DNA of 64,000 bases from Edaphochlamys debaryana (Eukaryota; Chlorophyta; Chlorophyceae; Chlamydomonadales): positions 186,001 to 250,000 of the forward strand of contig JAEHOE010000136.1 in assembly GCA_016858145.1 (NCBI GenBank). Reading direction: 5' to 3'. How positions within the stretch are numbered: the first letter of the stretch is position 1; the number at the start of each line of letters is the position of its first letter. Shown here piece after piece: positions 1-13,200 of this stretch. The position numbers and the translations under genes are program-made. Under the pieces are notes generated by a model that did no database searches, had not been told where the DNA came from, and was given only the letters and a program-made list of their open reading frames with translations.

Positions 1-653
1 GGACATCGAGCGCCAACATCCTCCGCAGCCGCCGCAGCTCGCTGCCGCCGCCCGGGTCGGCCCAGATGGCCGCTAGCGCCTGCACGGGGCGGAGGGGGGG
101 GAGGAGGGGAGATGGGGCGGGGAAAGTGCAAGGTTATAATGAGGGCAGCGTGCGGGTGTGAGGCGCCCTTTACTAAGGTAGGCCGTCAGCGGTAGCGGTT
201 GGGGCCCCAAGGCAGAGTGCGCGCGGCGCGGCGCGTGGAGAGGACTTGCAAGCCCTCCCGCCCGTCCCTAACGGGGTTTTCGGAAGCCCCTTCCCAGCCC
301 CAGGCTACAGCCAAGCGCCCAGATGTGACCACGGGGCTCACCGCGGACGTGCCCTCCGCCTCCAGGAGCTGGCGGTCCTGCTGCCGCTACCCCCGGCCTC
401 CTCCGCCAGGGACCCGCGGCTGCCCAGCGCCATCCTCCGCCCCGTCGATCTCGCTCTCGCCCTCGTCCTCGCTGTCCACGTCAGCTCCGCCCGCTCCATC
501 ACCCATGCCCCCGACCTCGCCCCCGACCTCGCCGTCCACGCTGCCCGCACCGTCCAGGGCGGGGCGGGGCGTCGTGCGGCCCCCGCAGCTGCACACGGGC
601 GGTGTCGTAGTGCCCCACGTACAGGACCAGCTTTCTCTGGCTTGCCCAGCAGC
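1..653 (-). pseudogene. 3' fragment of F-box/LRR-type gene, frame-broken, runs off left edge
   Basis: Two blocks on the minus strand match the last two exons of the gene at 34789-36882. Bases 79 to 1, just after a CAG acceptor, encode ALAAIWADPGGGSELRRLRR and continue off the window; this is nearly identical to the final exon at 36748. Bases 653 to 342 begin LLGKPE after a CAG acceptor and end in TSA before a GTGAGC donor, just as the penultimate exon of the other copy does. Inside this second block the homologous reading moves between frames: LLGKPE is in one, the VQLRGPHDAP part in the next, an acidic Asp/Glu/Gly stretch in the third. No single open frame keeps the match. This indicates a decayed copy or assembly indels in GC-rich sequence. 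I found no earlier exons of the family at 654-1250. Confidence 0.55.
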
Positions 654-1251
654 CTGCGGGGCGGGGGAGAGACAGGTGCTCTACCCGCGCGCATTACCAT
701 ACCGGTAGGTACTGGTGCATGCGCGCACCCATGCCCCAAGCCACCGCTCCCCCGCCGCCCCAGGTAGCTCCAGGCCTCACCGCACCGCCTTCTCTGCCGT
801 CTCCCTGCTGCTACGCCATCTATCGACACGTACGCCGGGGCAGCCCTGGCCGCCCCAGGTAGCCCCGGGCCTCACCTCAACTCCTCACGGCTCCTCCTGT
901 CACTCCCTCGCCCCCTGCTGCCCCCACTCCGCCTGCCGCGCAGGTAGGAGTACCTGTAGCTGCTCAGAGCTAGGAGCATCTTGGCAGGAGGAAGGCGGGC
1001 CGTTGGTGGAGCCAGCATTGGAGCGCGGGCAAGGGGTTGCATCCGTCCGCATGGCCAGCACGGACGTCCGTACGCATCTCGGCACAGCAGGCCGCGCAGG
1101 CACCACGTTGCACAGACATGTAGCCCTGCGATCAGGGGTTGAAGTACAGCTTAGTCTATTGCAGCTGGGCGCACAACTAGTTCAAAATGCGCTACGCACC
1201 AGGCATCAGCAGCTCGGCGCGCCGTGCTCCCTGTGCCCGCCAGCAGCTCTG

Positions 1252-4200
1252 ATGGACCTAACGGAACTGGGTGCGCAGCTGGGCGATGACGGAGGAGCGC
1301 CACGCGCGGAGGACATCCCCGACCTGGTCCATTCCGACGTGAGCTGCTTGCCGCTGCTGTGCCTACGAAACAGTCTTACATGCTTGACCAGCAGCAGCGC
1401 CAGAGCTTTGGAAGCCTGGTTCTCGCGTTTGGGGTTGGTGCATGCCGGCACTCCCGCCAATTTCTGGGCTCGCCTCCTTCGCGACACAGGATGAGGCCGA
1501 GGAGGGAGAGGTCGAGACGTACACGGGCTACAAGTGAGCGTGCAGCGCAGCCCTTGCGACTTTCGCGCGGGCCACGTGCCAACCGCTGTTCTTCCCGCCC
1601 GCCCCCGCCTCCGCTCCCCGATGAGCACAACCAACCATTGAGCTAGCCAACCGCGCATCACCCATCGCACTGCTTCCCTGCCGCAGGCCCGCCAAAGTTC
1701 GCGAGGGCCGCAGCCATCCCGACCCCATCGTGGAGACCGCCACCCTCGCGTCCGTGGTCCCCCCCGACTACAACTACACACACCGACTCCACGTGAGCTC
1801 CGGATCCGTAACCGCCCTTGTACGGCATCTTCTTCCCACTTATGCGTCTGCCGCTGCCCCGGCATCGCCACCGGTATTCCACGCACGACCGCAACCCCTC
1901 CAGCCTCCCCACTCCACCCCACCCCCCCCTCCGCCTTTCCCCCCCCTCGGCACTTCCCCTCCCGTCTACCCCCTCCCCTCTACCCCCTCCCCTCTACCCC
2001 CTCCCCTCTACCCCCTCCCCTCTACCCCCTCCCCCTTTACCCCCCTGTCTACCCCCCACCACCTCTACCCCCCAACAGGACCTGCTGGACTCCGGCGCCC
2101 TGAGCGATGCCCAGCTGGAGACGGTGCTGTACGCCTGCACCCGCTTCCGCCAGCGCCTGGACTGCGCCGGGGGGGAGGCGGCGGAGGGGGAGGCGGCGGA
2201 GGGGGAGGGCAATGAGGCGGCGGGGGAGGAGGAGGGTGCGTGCAGGGGTGGGGGCGGGCAGGCGGGGGCGGGGGCGGAGAGGGAGGGGGGGGAGTCGGCG
2301 GAGGGGGAGGGTAATGAGGCGGCGGGGGAGGGTAATGAGGCGGCGGGGGAGGAGCAGGGTGCGTGCAGGGGTGGGGGCGGGGACGGTGGCGGGGGCGAGG
2401 CGGGGGTGCAGGAAAGGGAAGATGCAGGGGGCGAGTGGGAGCCTGGCATGGGGGTGGACCAAGGGCAAGGGGTCCTGGACGGGTGCTTTAACCACAGAGA
2501 CGCGGCTTCCCCTGAGAGGACGGGGGAGGGGCGTGTGCTATAAGCTCGCAGGAGTCAAGGGACCTGGGCCTGGGAGGGAGCAAGGATGACGCTTGCGGTG
2601 CACTCCACCTCCGCTGGGAAACGGGGTAGGGGGCGGTGGTGGGCTCGTGAGCTGGGAAGGAGCCCACATCCTACCTCCCTCGCTCCCCCCAGGCCGCCCT
2701 CTACCCCGCGCGGGTTTCTTCCTGGGGGACGGCGCGGGCGTGGGCAAGGGCCGCCAGATCGCCGCCCTGATCCGGGAGGAGTGGCAGCAGGCGGGCGTAC
2801 GGAAGATCCTGTGGATCTCGGTCAGCAACGACCTCAAGGTGCGTGGATCTCGTGGATTTGCGTCGTACCTGTGTTGCCGTACCTGTCGTGTGTCCTGCAC
2901 GCGGGGCAAGACAAGGAGGGAGCGGGCGAGAAGGCGGGGGGTGGGTTGGGGTTGGGGGTTGGTTCTTGCTTGGGTGGGGGTGGAGTGCCTGCCTGGGAGG
3001 CCAGTAGACATTGCGGGGCCAAGAAGGATGTACTATGTTTATGTTTCAATCGGGAGCATACTCTTTGATATTGCTGAGAACTGGGCAGAAACCTCACGCT
3101 AGGGCGCCTGTCAGCTCACACTCACGTGCCATGCACCGTACGCCCTGCGCACTCCGCCCGCCCCCCCCCTTAACGGTTCCAACCTCCCAGCCCCCGTGCC
3201 CCCCCTTTCTTGTCGCTGCACTCATCCCTCTTCCCCTCAGGAGGACGCAGCCAGGGACCTCCACGACGTGGCGGCGGAGGCGGCGGGCATCCGGCTGCAC
3301 CCGAGCAAGGTGGGGGCCAGGGGGTATGCGCGGGGCTGCTCGTGAGGACCGGGGATCGCAGGCATGGCGGTGTGTGCCAACCCTCGGTAACAAGAGTGGG
3401 AAGCCCAAGAAAGCAAAGGCGGTGTGTGCGTCGTGTGTGTGTTGGTGGGGGCCGTTGCCGGCTGGTCCGCTGGTTGGGGGTTGGTTGGTTTGGCAAGGCG
3501 CGGGTGGGGCCATGCAATTGGGCAGTGGGCATGGTCCGTGACGCTGCTCCACTCGTTTGGGTGGTGCATGGGTGGTTCACACGAACGGGTGGGTGGGAAG
3601 TTCAATTCCAGTTCCGATTCCGATTCCAGTTCCGATTCCAGTTCCAGTTCCGATTCCAGTTCCAGTTCCGATTCCAGTTGTGTTCGAGCGCGAGCACGCC
3701 CGGCCCGGCGCCGTGCGCCCTTCCCCGCCCAGGCCCCTGCCGCTCAAGCTGCCCCCCCTCCCCCTTCCCCAACCCCACCCGCCCCCCAGGGTGCCCCCAT
3801 GCCCTCCTCCCACGCCCGACTGGCCGACACCATCAGGGAGGGGGTGCTCTTCTGCACCTACGCCCTGCTCATAGGTGGGTGGGGGCTGGGGTGGGGTGGC
3901 ACGGGGTGGGGTGGGTTGCGGGTGGGGTTCGGGTTGGGTGGGTACTGAAGGCTTACAGGCGAGAACAGCCATAGGCCCGCTCGAAACCGCCCAGCAAACC
4001 CGCCGCCTGGCGGTTATTTAGTCCTGAGGAAGTCTTCTTGCCGAACACTGGTACACACCCTCCCGCCTACACCCGGTTGCCCCGTCCTGTTTTTGGAGGT
4101 GGAGGTTTGGGCAGGCCCTAGCTGATGAGTAGCAGGCGCTGCCCACAGCGCCAACAGAACCCTGAAACCCCTCCCACCCCTCCATCCCACCCCCACCCCC

Positions 4201-7200
4201 CCAAAGGCAAGGGCACGGGTGTCGTCATGGGCGCCAAGGCCCTCCGTGCGGAGCGGGAGCGGCGCAACGGGGCGGGGGCGGAGGGCGGGGGACCCACGGG
4301 GCGGTCCCGGGAGCAGCAGCGGCAGGAGATGGAGCGGGTGAGTGGGGTGGGGCGGTTGAGGTGGTTGGGGTGGGATGGGTGGGTGGGGGTGCGGAGAAAG
4401 GGAGGGGTTAAGCTACCGAGCGCCCGCGGCTGGGATGCCAAAAGCACGCGCTCTGCATCACGAGAGCTCTGCTCCATCCTCCGTACCACACCCCTGTCCG
4501 TCTGCCCGTTACCCGCCCCCATCTTCCCTGTTGAGGTGGTTGAGGTGGTTGGGAGGGGTGGGAGGGGGTGCGTGAAGCCTGCGAGCGCCCAGGGGCTGGA
4601 ATGCCGAAAGCACCCGCCCTCCATGACCCACCCATACTCCCTCTTCTCCCCTCTCCCCCTCCCCCCTCTCCCCCTCTCCCCCCCCCCTGTCAGGACTTCC
4701 GTGCCGACCCCCTCTCCATCTACCCCCCCGGCTCCCGCCTGCGCCAGCTGGCCGAGTGGCTGGGGGGGCGGGGGGGGCTGGGGGAGTGCCTCATCGTGCT
4801 GGACGAGTGCCACCGGGCCAAGAACCTGCTGGTTGGGGGTGAGGAGAGGGGCGGCGGATTGGAGGGTACTGTGTGAGGAGTTGCCGGGTGGGTGGTTGTG
4901 GGGTCAGGGGGTGGGGCCAAGAGCCTGCTGGTTGGGGGTGGGTGGCGGGGGTGTGGTGGGGTGGGGAGAGTAGTGGGGGTAGAGGATACGGGGGTTTAGG
5001 GGGGTGAGTGTGGGGCGAAGGACCTGCTGATGGGGGGTGGGCAATGGTCACGGGGGGAGGGGAGGGTTTATGGGATGGGGTATGCCAGCTGGGCGGGATT
5101 GCACGAAAAGTGGTGAGGGGGAGGGGCCACGACTGAGAGCAGCAACTACGACCGTACGACCGTAATTCCGGATGTTCTGCCCTACTCCCTCCCTCCCCCA
5201 GACGGCACGGAGACGGGCCGGGCCGTGGAGGCCCTCCAGCTGGCGCTCCCAAACGCACGAGTGCTCTACAGCAGCGCCACGGGTGGGCGGGGGATGGGGG
5301 GGGGGGGCGGGTATGCGGGCAAGAGTGGGGGCTAGGCCGGACAAACGGATGCCCCTGGGGTGCGCGGTGCACCGAGCCCGCCAAGCCCGCTTAGGTTGTT
5401 GATACCCCCTCCCCCCCCCTCCCCCCCCTGTCAGGGGCCACCGAGCCAGCCAACCTGGCCTACATGCTGAGGCTGGGGCACCGGGGCTTCGAGTCCATGA
5501 AGGACCTGTCGGCGTCGCTGCAGGCGTGAGTGAACTGTGTGGTGGGGGGGGCGCGCAAGTCTGTGACCCGCAGCCCCATGCGCCCGTCGTGTTGGGACAG
5601 GCATGTGCGCGTTTACAATTTTGGTAGCCTGCCTCCCACCAACCCGCCCACTCCCACGCGCAGTGCGGGCCTGGGTGCGCTCGAGCTGTTCGCCTCCGGG
5701 ATGAAGGCTATGGGCACGTATGGTACGTACGGGTCGTACGGCCGTACGGATTGTACGGGAAGAGGTGGCGTATCTGCCTTCAGCACGCTCGGGCGAGGGG
5801 GTGGGGCGTGGAAGGCTGATGAAGCGGCAGCGAAGGGCCTGCCCGAGGCTCAATGGGAGAGCCCACGCATCCCCTCACGGGACCCTCCCCTCCCTATCCT
5901 CCCCGAACCTGCCGTACCCGTACTCCCAGTCTCCCGTACTCTGTCGTACGAGGGGGCCGAGTTCGTGATCGAGCAGGCAGACATAGAGCCCGAGTACAGG
6001 TGCGTGCCTCGGGGGGGGGCAGGGGGGAACCGGGGGGAAGAGGGGGTGTGAGCGGCTGCTCGTGTAGGCTGAGGGGAAGGGGGGGTGTATGTTGCTTAGC
6101 GAGATCGCGTCGCCTGCGCCAGGGAAGCTTCGCTTTGTAGGGGCACACACCGCCGAGGGTTGTCGGGAAAGAGGGGAGGGACCGGCCTTGTACGGGGCGG
6201 GTGCGTGCGCGTTAGCGGCTGCTCCGCGTGATCGGGATGTAAGGGGGACACGGCGTAGGGCGGCCGGGGCTAGCGCCCCCAACCACATGTTTTACAGAAC
6301 CTTACTATGGGCCTTGAAACAGCCCGCTCTTCACCATGACAAATAACCTTGAGAAGGCGCCATATAGGGTATCTACAAAGCCTGGGTTCCAGGGTTAGGG
6401 TCAGGGTTATGCACGTTTCACATGGAGGGGATACGCCCCGGGCAGGGTGGCGCCCAACCGTGCCACGTGGCATGGCGTTGACGCCAGCGCGGCCCGCACC
6501 CCCACGTGGACCCCCCCCGGCCGTACACAGGGTGATGTACGACAGGGCCGCCGAGTTCTGGCAGCTGCTGTACAAGATCACGTGCCTGCTGCCCAAGTTC
6601 GGGGACGAGTAAGGGGGGAGGGGTGGACGGGGGGGGAGGGAGGAGGGGAAAGAGGGGGAAGGCGTGGAGAGCGACCTGGGTTTTGCTGCTGTGTGTGTAC
6701 CTCTTCCCCTCTTGTCCCCCCGCCCCTCCCCTCACAGGCGCGACGCCCTCCGCATGCGCATGTTCTACTCCGCCCACCAGCGCTTCTTCCGCCTAATGCT
6801 CATCGCGTGCAAGGTGGGGTGTGCGGGGAGGGGAAGGTGGTGGTGGTGACGGGGGGAGGAGGGTCTCACGTGTCAGGCTCATAGCACGCAAGGTGGGGTG
6901 TGTGCGGGAGGGGCGGCCGGGGCCCCCGGGGGTGGGGATGCCGACCGGGGTGTTTGGGGCTGAGCGGGAGCGCGTCGCCTGCTGCGCCTGCTGCGCCGGC
7001 TTGCACCTGCGCCGGCTGACTGGGGGCCAATGGCGAAAGTGCGTGCAAGCGCTCCCGTTTGCCCCCGTGCATGATACCTCCCCCCCCATTGTGCCCTCCC
7101 CTCTCCCCCCTCCCCCCCCTGTCAGGTCAAGCGCTGCGCCCAGCTGGCACGTGACGCCCTGGGCAGGGGCATGGCGGTGGTGGTGGGGTTGCAGAGCACT

Positions 7201-10200
7201 GGGGAGGCCAACATGAACCAGGTGGGGAGGGGTGCGAAGGTCTTTGACGAGTTAGAGTTTAAAGAGCCCAGATGGTATGGCGGCAGCCAGCGAGCCCGAT
7301 TCGCACCGAGGTGGGGTGAAAGTGGGAGGAAGAGGCGTGAGGTCTTGGGGGTCTTCGCAGGTTCTTAGGCGGCAAAAGGGGAGGGGGAGGGGGCGGAGGC
7401 GGGGTGGCGAGGGAGCGACCAACATGCAGAGCCTGGCGTGTGAAGGGCTGCTCGAGTGTGCTGACCCTGATTTTTTATGAGATTGATTCCTAGCCCGATA
7501 AAGCGAAAAGCTGCGGCGTGCTGAGAATTGCGACGACTATGGGGGTGGGGGGCAAGGGGGCAGGGGACGTACGGGCGGGGGAGGGGGGGGTTAGGGTGGG
7601 GGGCGGAAGACGTGCGGATGTCGGCTTGTGTTCGGGGGCTTTCCAGCGCATCCTCCCCCGGACCATGGGAGTTGTGGCGACACCACGGGCGGTGTGCAGC
7701 CACAAAGGCTAGCCCAGCCTGTGGGCGTGCCACGGGGCTTGCTTTGATCCCCTCTCTTCCCCCCACGCCCTCCCCCCCTGTTCCCCCCCTCCCCCCTCCC
7801 CCCCTTGACAGGTCCGGCAGGTGGAGGGGGACGAGCTGGACGACTTCATCTCCAGCCCCCAGGTGGGGGGGGAGGGGACGGGGGGGGAGGGGAGGGAGGA
7901 AAGGGGGGGAAAGGCTCGGGCCGTCGGGGGAAAGGAGAAGGGGCTGACGGTGCAAAGCTGGACGGGGGGGTGGTGGCCTTGATCTCGTCTGCCCCAACAG
8001 CCCCCCCTCCCAACATCCGCCCCTTTTCCCTCACCCCGGATCTGGATCTGGATCCACCCCTACCTCCCCGCAGGTCCAGATCCAGAACTTCATCACCCGC
8101 TTCTTCAAGGCCACCCACCCCAACCCCAACCACCCCGACAACAAGAAGGTGCCCCAACTGGACCCCGAGCAGCTGGACAGGCTGGTGTTCCAGGTGGGGG
8201 GGGGGGCACGTGGCTTGAGTCCAGGGGCCGAGATCAGGGGTCGAGATCAGGGGTTGGGATCATCTCCACGCTATTCGATCTTTGGCATCTGAGGCAGCGG
8301 GAGCGGACCCGGGGGCAGCGGGATGGACGGGGCTCAGGTAGTGGTGTGGAAGCAATCAGCGCTTTGTGCGGCGGTTGGGTGGAACACGGGCATCACGTGT
8401 TCCCCACGCACCGTTCCCCTTTGCACCTCCCACCTCTGCCCCGCGTGCCCGCCCTCTTGCCCATCCGCTTCCCGCTTGGAAGCCGGCGACGTCCCGCTCA
8501 GTACCAAACACCCCCACCCCTGGCCTCTCCCCTCCCTGTCTGCCCCCTCCCCTCTCCCCCACCCACCTTGCCCCTGTCAGGTCAAGTCCTCCCTGGATGC
8601 ATGGGAGGGCCTCCCCCCGGCATCCGAGGAGGTGGCCCTCCACCCGGGCTACTGGGGGGCGGGCAACAACGTCAACGTGGGCAAGGGCGGATTCAGGACC
8701 GGTGCCGCCGCCGGCGGCAGCGCTGCCGCTGCCGCTGGCGCCGCCGCCGCCAGCCCTGCCGCTGCCGCTGACGGCGCCGCCACGCCTGCCGCCGCCGTCG
8801 TCAAGCGGGAGGGCGCGGGCAAGCGGAAGGCGCCGGAGGCGGCTGCGGCCGCCGCCGCCGATGCTGCCGCTGGCGGCGCCGCCACCCCCGCCGCCGCCGC
8901 CGTCGTCAAGCGGGAGGCCGGGCGCAAGCGGAAGGCCCCGGCTGCGGCTGCGGCGGCGGCGGCGGTTGAGACGGACGATGACGTCATCGAGGTGCTCGAC
9001 GACGACGTCGTGCCCGCCGCGGCCGCCAACCGCCGCCGCCAACCGCTGGCGGACGTCGCCAACCGCAGGCAGGCGGCGGCCGCCGCCGGCGGCTCCGCCA
9101 AGGCCAAGGCCGAGCCCGGCGCCGCCAATGCGCTGCCGGCGGCGGCGGCGGCGGCGACGTCGGCTGGCAGGAAGGCAGCGGCGACGGCAGCCGCCGCCGC
9201 CGCCGCCAAGGCCGCCCGTCGCAACTCTGGCGAGGACGACGACCCCATCGTCATCGACTCGGACGAGGACGAGCAGCCGCCGCGCGCACCCGCCAACCGC
9301 CAACCGTCAACCGCCGCCACTGCCACTGCCGCCGCCACCAACGGCCCGGACGAGTCGGACGGCGAGCCGTTGGACTCGGACGGGCCCCAGTCAGACGGGG
9401 AGGGGGAAGAGGCCGAGGCCGAGGGGGCGGATAAGGGCGAGGGGGCGGAAGAGGACGAGGGGGAGGACGAGGGGGAGGGCGTGTTGGGGGTGGAGGAGCT
9501 GTCTCTGGAGCAGCTGTTGGAGCGGCGGCGGCTGGCGGCGGTGCGGCGGGGGGACTTCCTGGACCTGGGGTGCGGCGCGGACGACGAGGCGGCGGCGGAG
9601 CTGCAGGTGGGGGGCTGGGGGTGGGGTGGTCGTGGGGGGGGGGGGGAACGGGTGGCAGGCAGGTTGGGCGGTAGGTGGGGAGGGAGGTGGGGTGTGGAAG
9701 GGTTCATGCGCAGTAACCAGGTGTGTATAGCAAGCGGTGAGCAGGCAGGCAGCAAGGGAACCCTCCCTCAACCCAGAAATGGGTGTTCAGGGCTGCTCGT
9801 GTAGACCAGGGAAACGTGGGCGCGGCAGAGGGCCAGGCCGGCTGGCGTGTGTGGGCAGGTTCATAACCCTCGCGTGCGGTGATTGCCCCCCTCTCCCCCC
9901 TTCCCCCCCAGGCCCAGCTGGTGGCGGCGGAGGCGCAGGCGGCGCAGCGGGCGGCCCAACGGGAGGTGGAGGCGGCGGCGGAGGTGCTGGTGGGTGGAAG
10001 GGAATGGCGGGGGGGGAGGGCAGGGGTGTGGTGAGCATGACAGCTAAGCCGCAGCCTTGGCCTTGTCACGCTACGAAGTGCTGAGTCAGCCTCTCCGCCC
10101 TCTGCCCCCCTCCTCCCCCACGAGGAGCAAGTGTGGTGGAGAGGGCAGAAACGTCATAGGCCAAGCGGCCTTGACCCAAGCGGCCTTCACCCTAGTACCC

Positions 10201-13200
10201 TAGTTCGGCCTGACCCCCTACCGTCTGCACCCTCTATCCCCCTCTCCCCCCTTCCCCCAGGCCGCCAAGGAGCGCGCCCTCAAGGAAGCCATGCGCCGCC
10301 TCAACCTGCTGGAGAGCGGGCAGGTGAGGGCGGGGAGCCGGGGGTGGAGGGGAAAGCGGAGGCGGCAAGCGTGTGTGTTTCGTGACGTGTGCACGCGGGG
10401 GCCATGCGCCGCCTCAACCTGCTGGAGAGCGGGCAGGTGAGGGCGGGGAGTCGGGGGCGGAGGGGAAAGCGGAGGCAGCAAGCGTGTGTGTTTCGTGACG
10501 TGTGCACGCGGAGGCCATGCGCCGCCTCAACCTGCTGGAGAGCGGGCAGGTGAGGGCGGGGAGTCGGGGGTGGAGGGGAAAGCGGAGGCGGCAAGCGTGT
10601 GTGTTTCGTGACGTGTGCACGCGGGGGCCATGCGCCGCCTCAACCTGCTGGAGAACGGGCAGGTGGGGCGAGGGGGGGCCGCGTGCGTGTCTCCCGGACT
10701 GTACGGCACCGTACGGCGTACACCAACTTTCCACGCTGACCCTCCTGTCCGCCCCCGCAGGCGGACCCGGGCGCCGAGGGCGAGGAGGGCGAGGCAGGCA
10801 CCGGCCAGCCCCCCGCCAAGCGAGCCCGGCGGGACCCCTCCTCGCTGCCCCCCTGCTGCGATGCCTGCGGCCGCCCCGCCCCTGGCCCTACGGACGACGA
10901 CGACGAGGATGACGAGGAGGCGGAGGAGGAGGGCCCGGGGCCGCTGCTGCGGTGCTGCGAGGGGGCGTGCGGTGCGGCCCTCCACCTGCGGTGCTGGGAC
11001 CCGGAGGCGAGGGAGGCCCCCCTGGGCGCCTGGCGCTGCCCCCCCTGTGTGGCCAAGAGGGCCCCCAAGCACCTGGGTGAGAGGGGGGGTTGAGGATGAG
11101 TGTGCATTGTGTGTGTGTGCGGAGGGTTTTGCTGTACATGAGTGTCGTACTTGCGCGTGTCGTACACGCGGCCTTTGGGGGGATGGGAGGAGGGGAAGAG
11201 CGTGATCGGGCGGGGCAGGCGGCGCAGGCGGCGATGCGTTTCAGAGCCGAGGCCCCACTCCCAGACCCCCTGCCACCACCCTCTCACCCCCTCCCACCCC
11301 CAGCCGGCGCCACGGACTTCAAACGACGCGCGGTGATCCGCGCCGCACAGGTGGCGGCGGCGGCGGCGTCCGAGGCCGTGGATGCGGCTCGGGAGGAGCT
11401 GCGGCGGCGGAGGGCGGCGGCGGCGGCAGCAGGGGGTTCGGCGGGGGCAGGCGCGGGGCCCTCCCGGGCCGCAGCAGGAGGCAGCGGCGGAGGCGGAGGT
11501 GGTGGGGCCCCCGTGCGTACGTCTGGGGGCAGAAGCGCGGAGGACCCCATTGACTTGGACGGTAAGACTTAGGGGGTGGGAGGGGGGTGTTTGAATCTGA
11601 GAAGCGGGAGAGCGTCTTAACGCCGGGGGGGAGGGGGGAGGGCGGCTTGAAAGGCTGGGCCGGGGGGGCCGAGGGCTTGCAGTGGACGGTGGGGGGGGAC
11701 GTTTGGGGGGGGGGGGAGGGGGAGGGGGGGGGGGGGGGGGGGGGGGGGGGAGGGCTGAGGACCTCAACGTGTGCAGTGCAAGCGCACGGCCTGGGGAGGC
11801 AGCCGCCTGCTGCCCACGGGATGGCGGCAACTGAAGCCGGGAACCCAACCGCGCCCCCCACCCCCCTCAGTCCCGGGCAGCAGTGGGAAGCGACCAGCAG
11901 AGCGTGTGCGCCCGAAGCATGCCCCTTCACGTAGTTAAACCCACCTAGTTCAATCCATTAACCCCCCCGTTCCTCCCCCCTTCCCGGTCCAGATGACGAC
12001 GACTGCTCCCTCGAGGCCCTCTTCGCCGCCGCCCCCACCCCCGCCGCCCCCCGCGCCGCCGCCGCCAAGCCCGAGCCCGGCACCGCCCCTGCGTCCAAGC
12101 GCCGCGGCCGACCGCCCAAGACCCCCGCCGCCGCCGCCACCCCCGCCGCCGCCGCCGCCGCCGCCGCTACCCCTGCCGTGCCGGGCACTGGCGGAGGCTG
12201 GGGCGCTGGGGGGGTGGGGGCAGGGGGCACCACGGGGCCCCGGTCGTACGCCGTCAAGGCCCGGTCGAGGCCGCTGGGGATCAAGGCGGGCATGATGCGG
12301 ACGGACGTGGGGGAGGACGAGTGGGAGGACGCGGACGGGCAGCCCAAGGAGGAGGGTGAGGCCGGGACTGAGGGGGTCGGGGGCGGTGGGGGTTCGGTTG
12401 GAGCGACTGGCAGATGCCGGTAGTAAGGGGCGCGGTGTGAGCAGGGCACGCGGCCATGCCGAGGTGACTCATTCGTCTGTGCCCGTTCTTTGCCCGTTGC
12501 CCCCCCCCCCCCCGCCTCCAGTGCCTGTACGGCAGATGCGGCAGATCAGGGCCCTGCTGCTGGAGTTTGTGGGCAGCAAGGCAAGGGGGATTGGGGGGAG
12601 GATAGGGGAGAAGGAGGGCTGACGCAGGGGAGTGGAAGAGCGAGGGAGGGGATGCAAGAACCCACCCTTCCCCGAACCCACGTGCCCCCCCCCCGGGAGG
12701 AGAAGTTGTGGGAGGGAGGCGGCCACATGCGCCGGTCAAACAGATAGACGGTCGTCCCGCCCTCCACCACCCCACGTGCCCCCTCCCTCCCCCTCCCCCT
12801 CCCCTTCCTGCCCCCTGTTAGGTGGAGCTGCCCCCCACCCCCCTCGACCGCCTGGTGGACGAGCTGGGCGGGGGGGAGGCGGTGGCGGAGATGACGGGGC
12901 GCAAGGCGCGGCTGGAGGCGGATGCAGACGGCAAGGTGGGGGGGCGGAAGGGGTTTGAGCCTGTGGCGGGGAGTGGAGGCAGGGTGGGGGGTAGGGACGG
13001 AGCAGCCAGATGGAGATAACCAGGCAGCATGAGAACTCCGCTCCCCCCCCTCCCCCCCCCTGTCAGGTCCGCGTCAAGGACCGCTCCGAGCTGCTCGAGG
13101 TGGCACGTGCACGCCCATACACACACGCTCTCCCCCCTCCTCCCCCCCCTCCCCCCCCCTGTCAGGTCCGCGTCAAGGACCGCTCCGAGCTGCTCGAGGT

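Noticed and set aside
199..829. Overlapping long open frames on both strands at the left edge
   Set aside because: They arise from GC-rich codon composition. The only supported content is the minus-strand F-box/LRR remnant.
3424..3700. Ser/Asp repeat reading frame ([12 protein letters not shown]) before the GAPMPSS exon
   Set aside because: It lies between a GTG donor and a CAG acceptor, the family has no such insert, and it is a hexamer repeat.
8356..9755. Very long minus-strand open frames (315 and 368 codons) opposite the FGT1 Ala-rich exon
   Set aside because: They mirror GCC/GCG repeats of the plus-strand exon. The family match and splice context are on plus.
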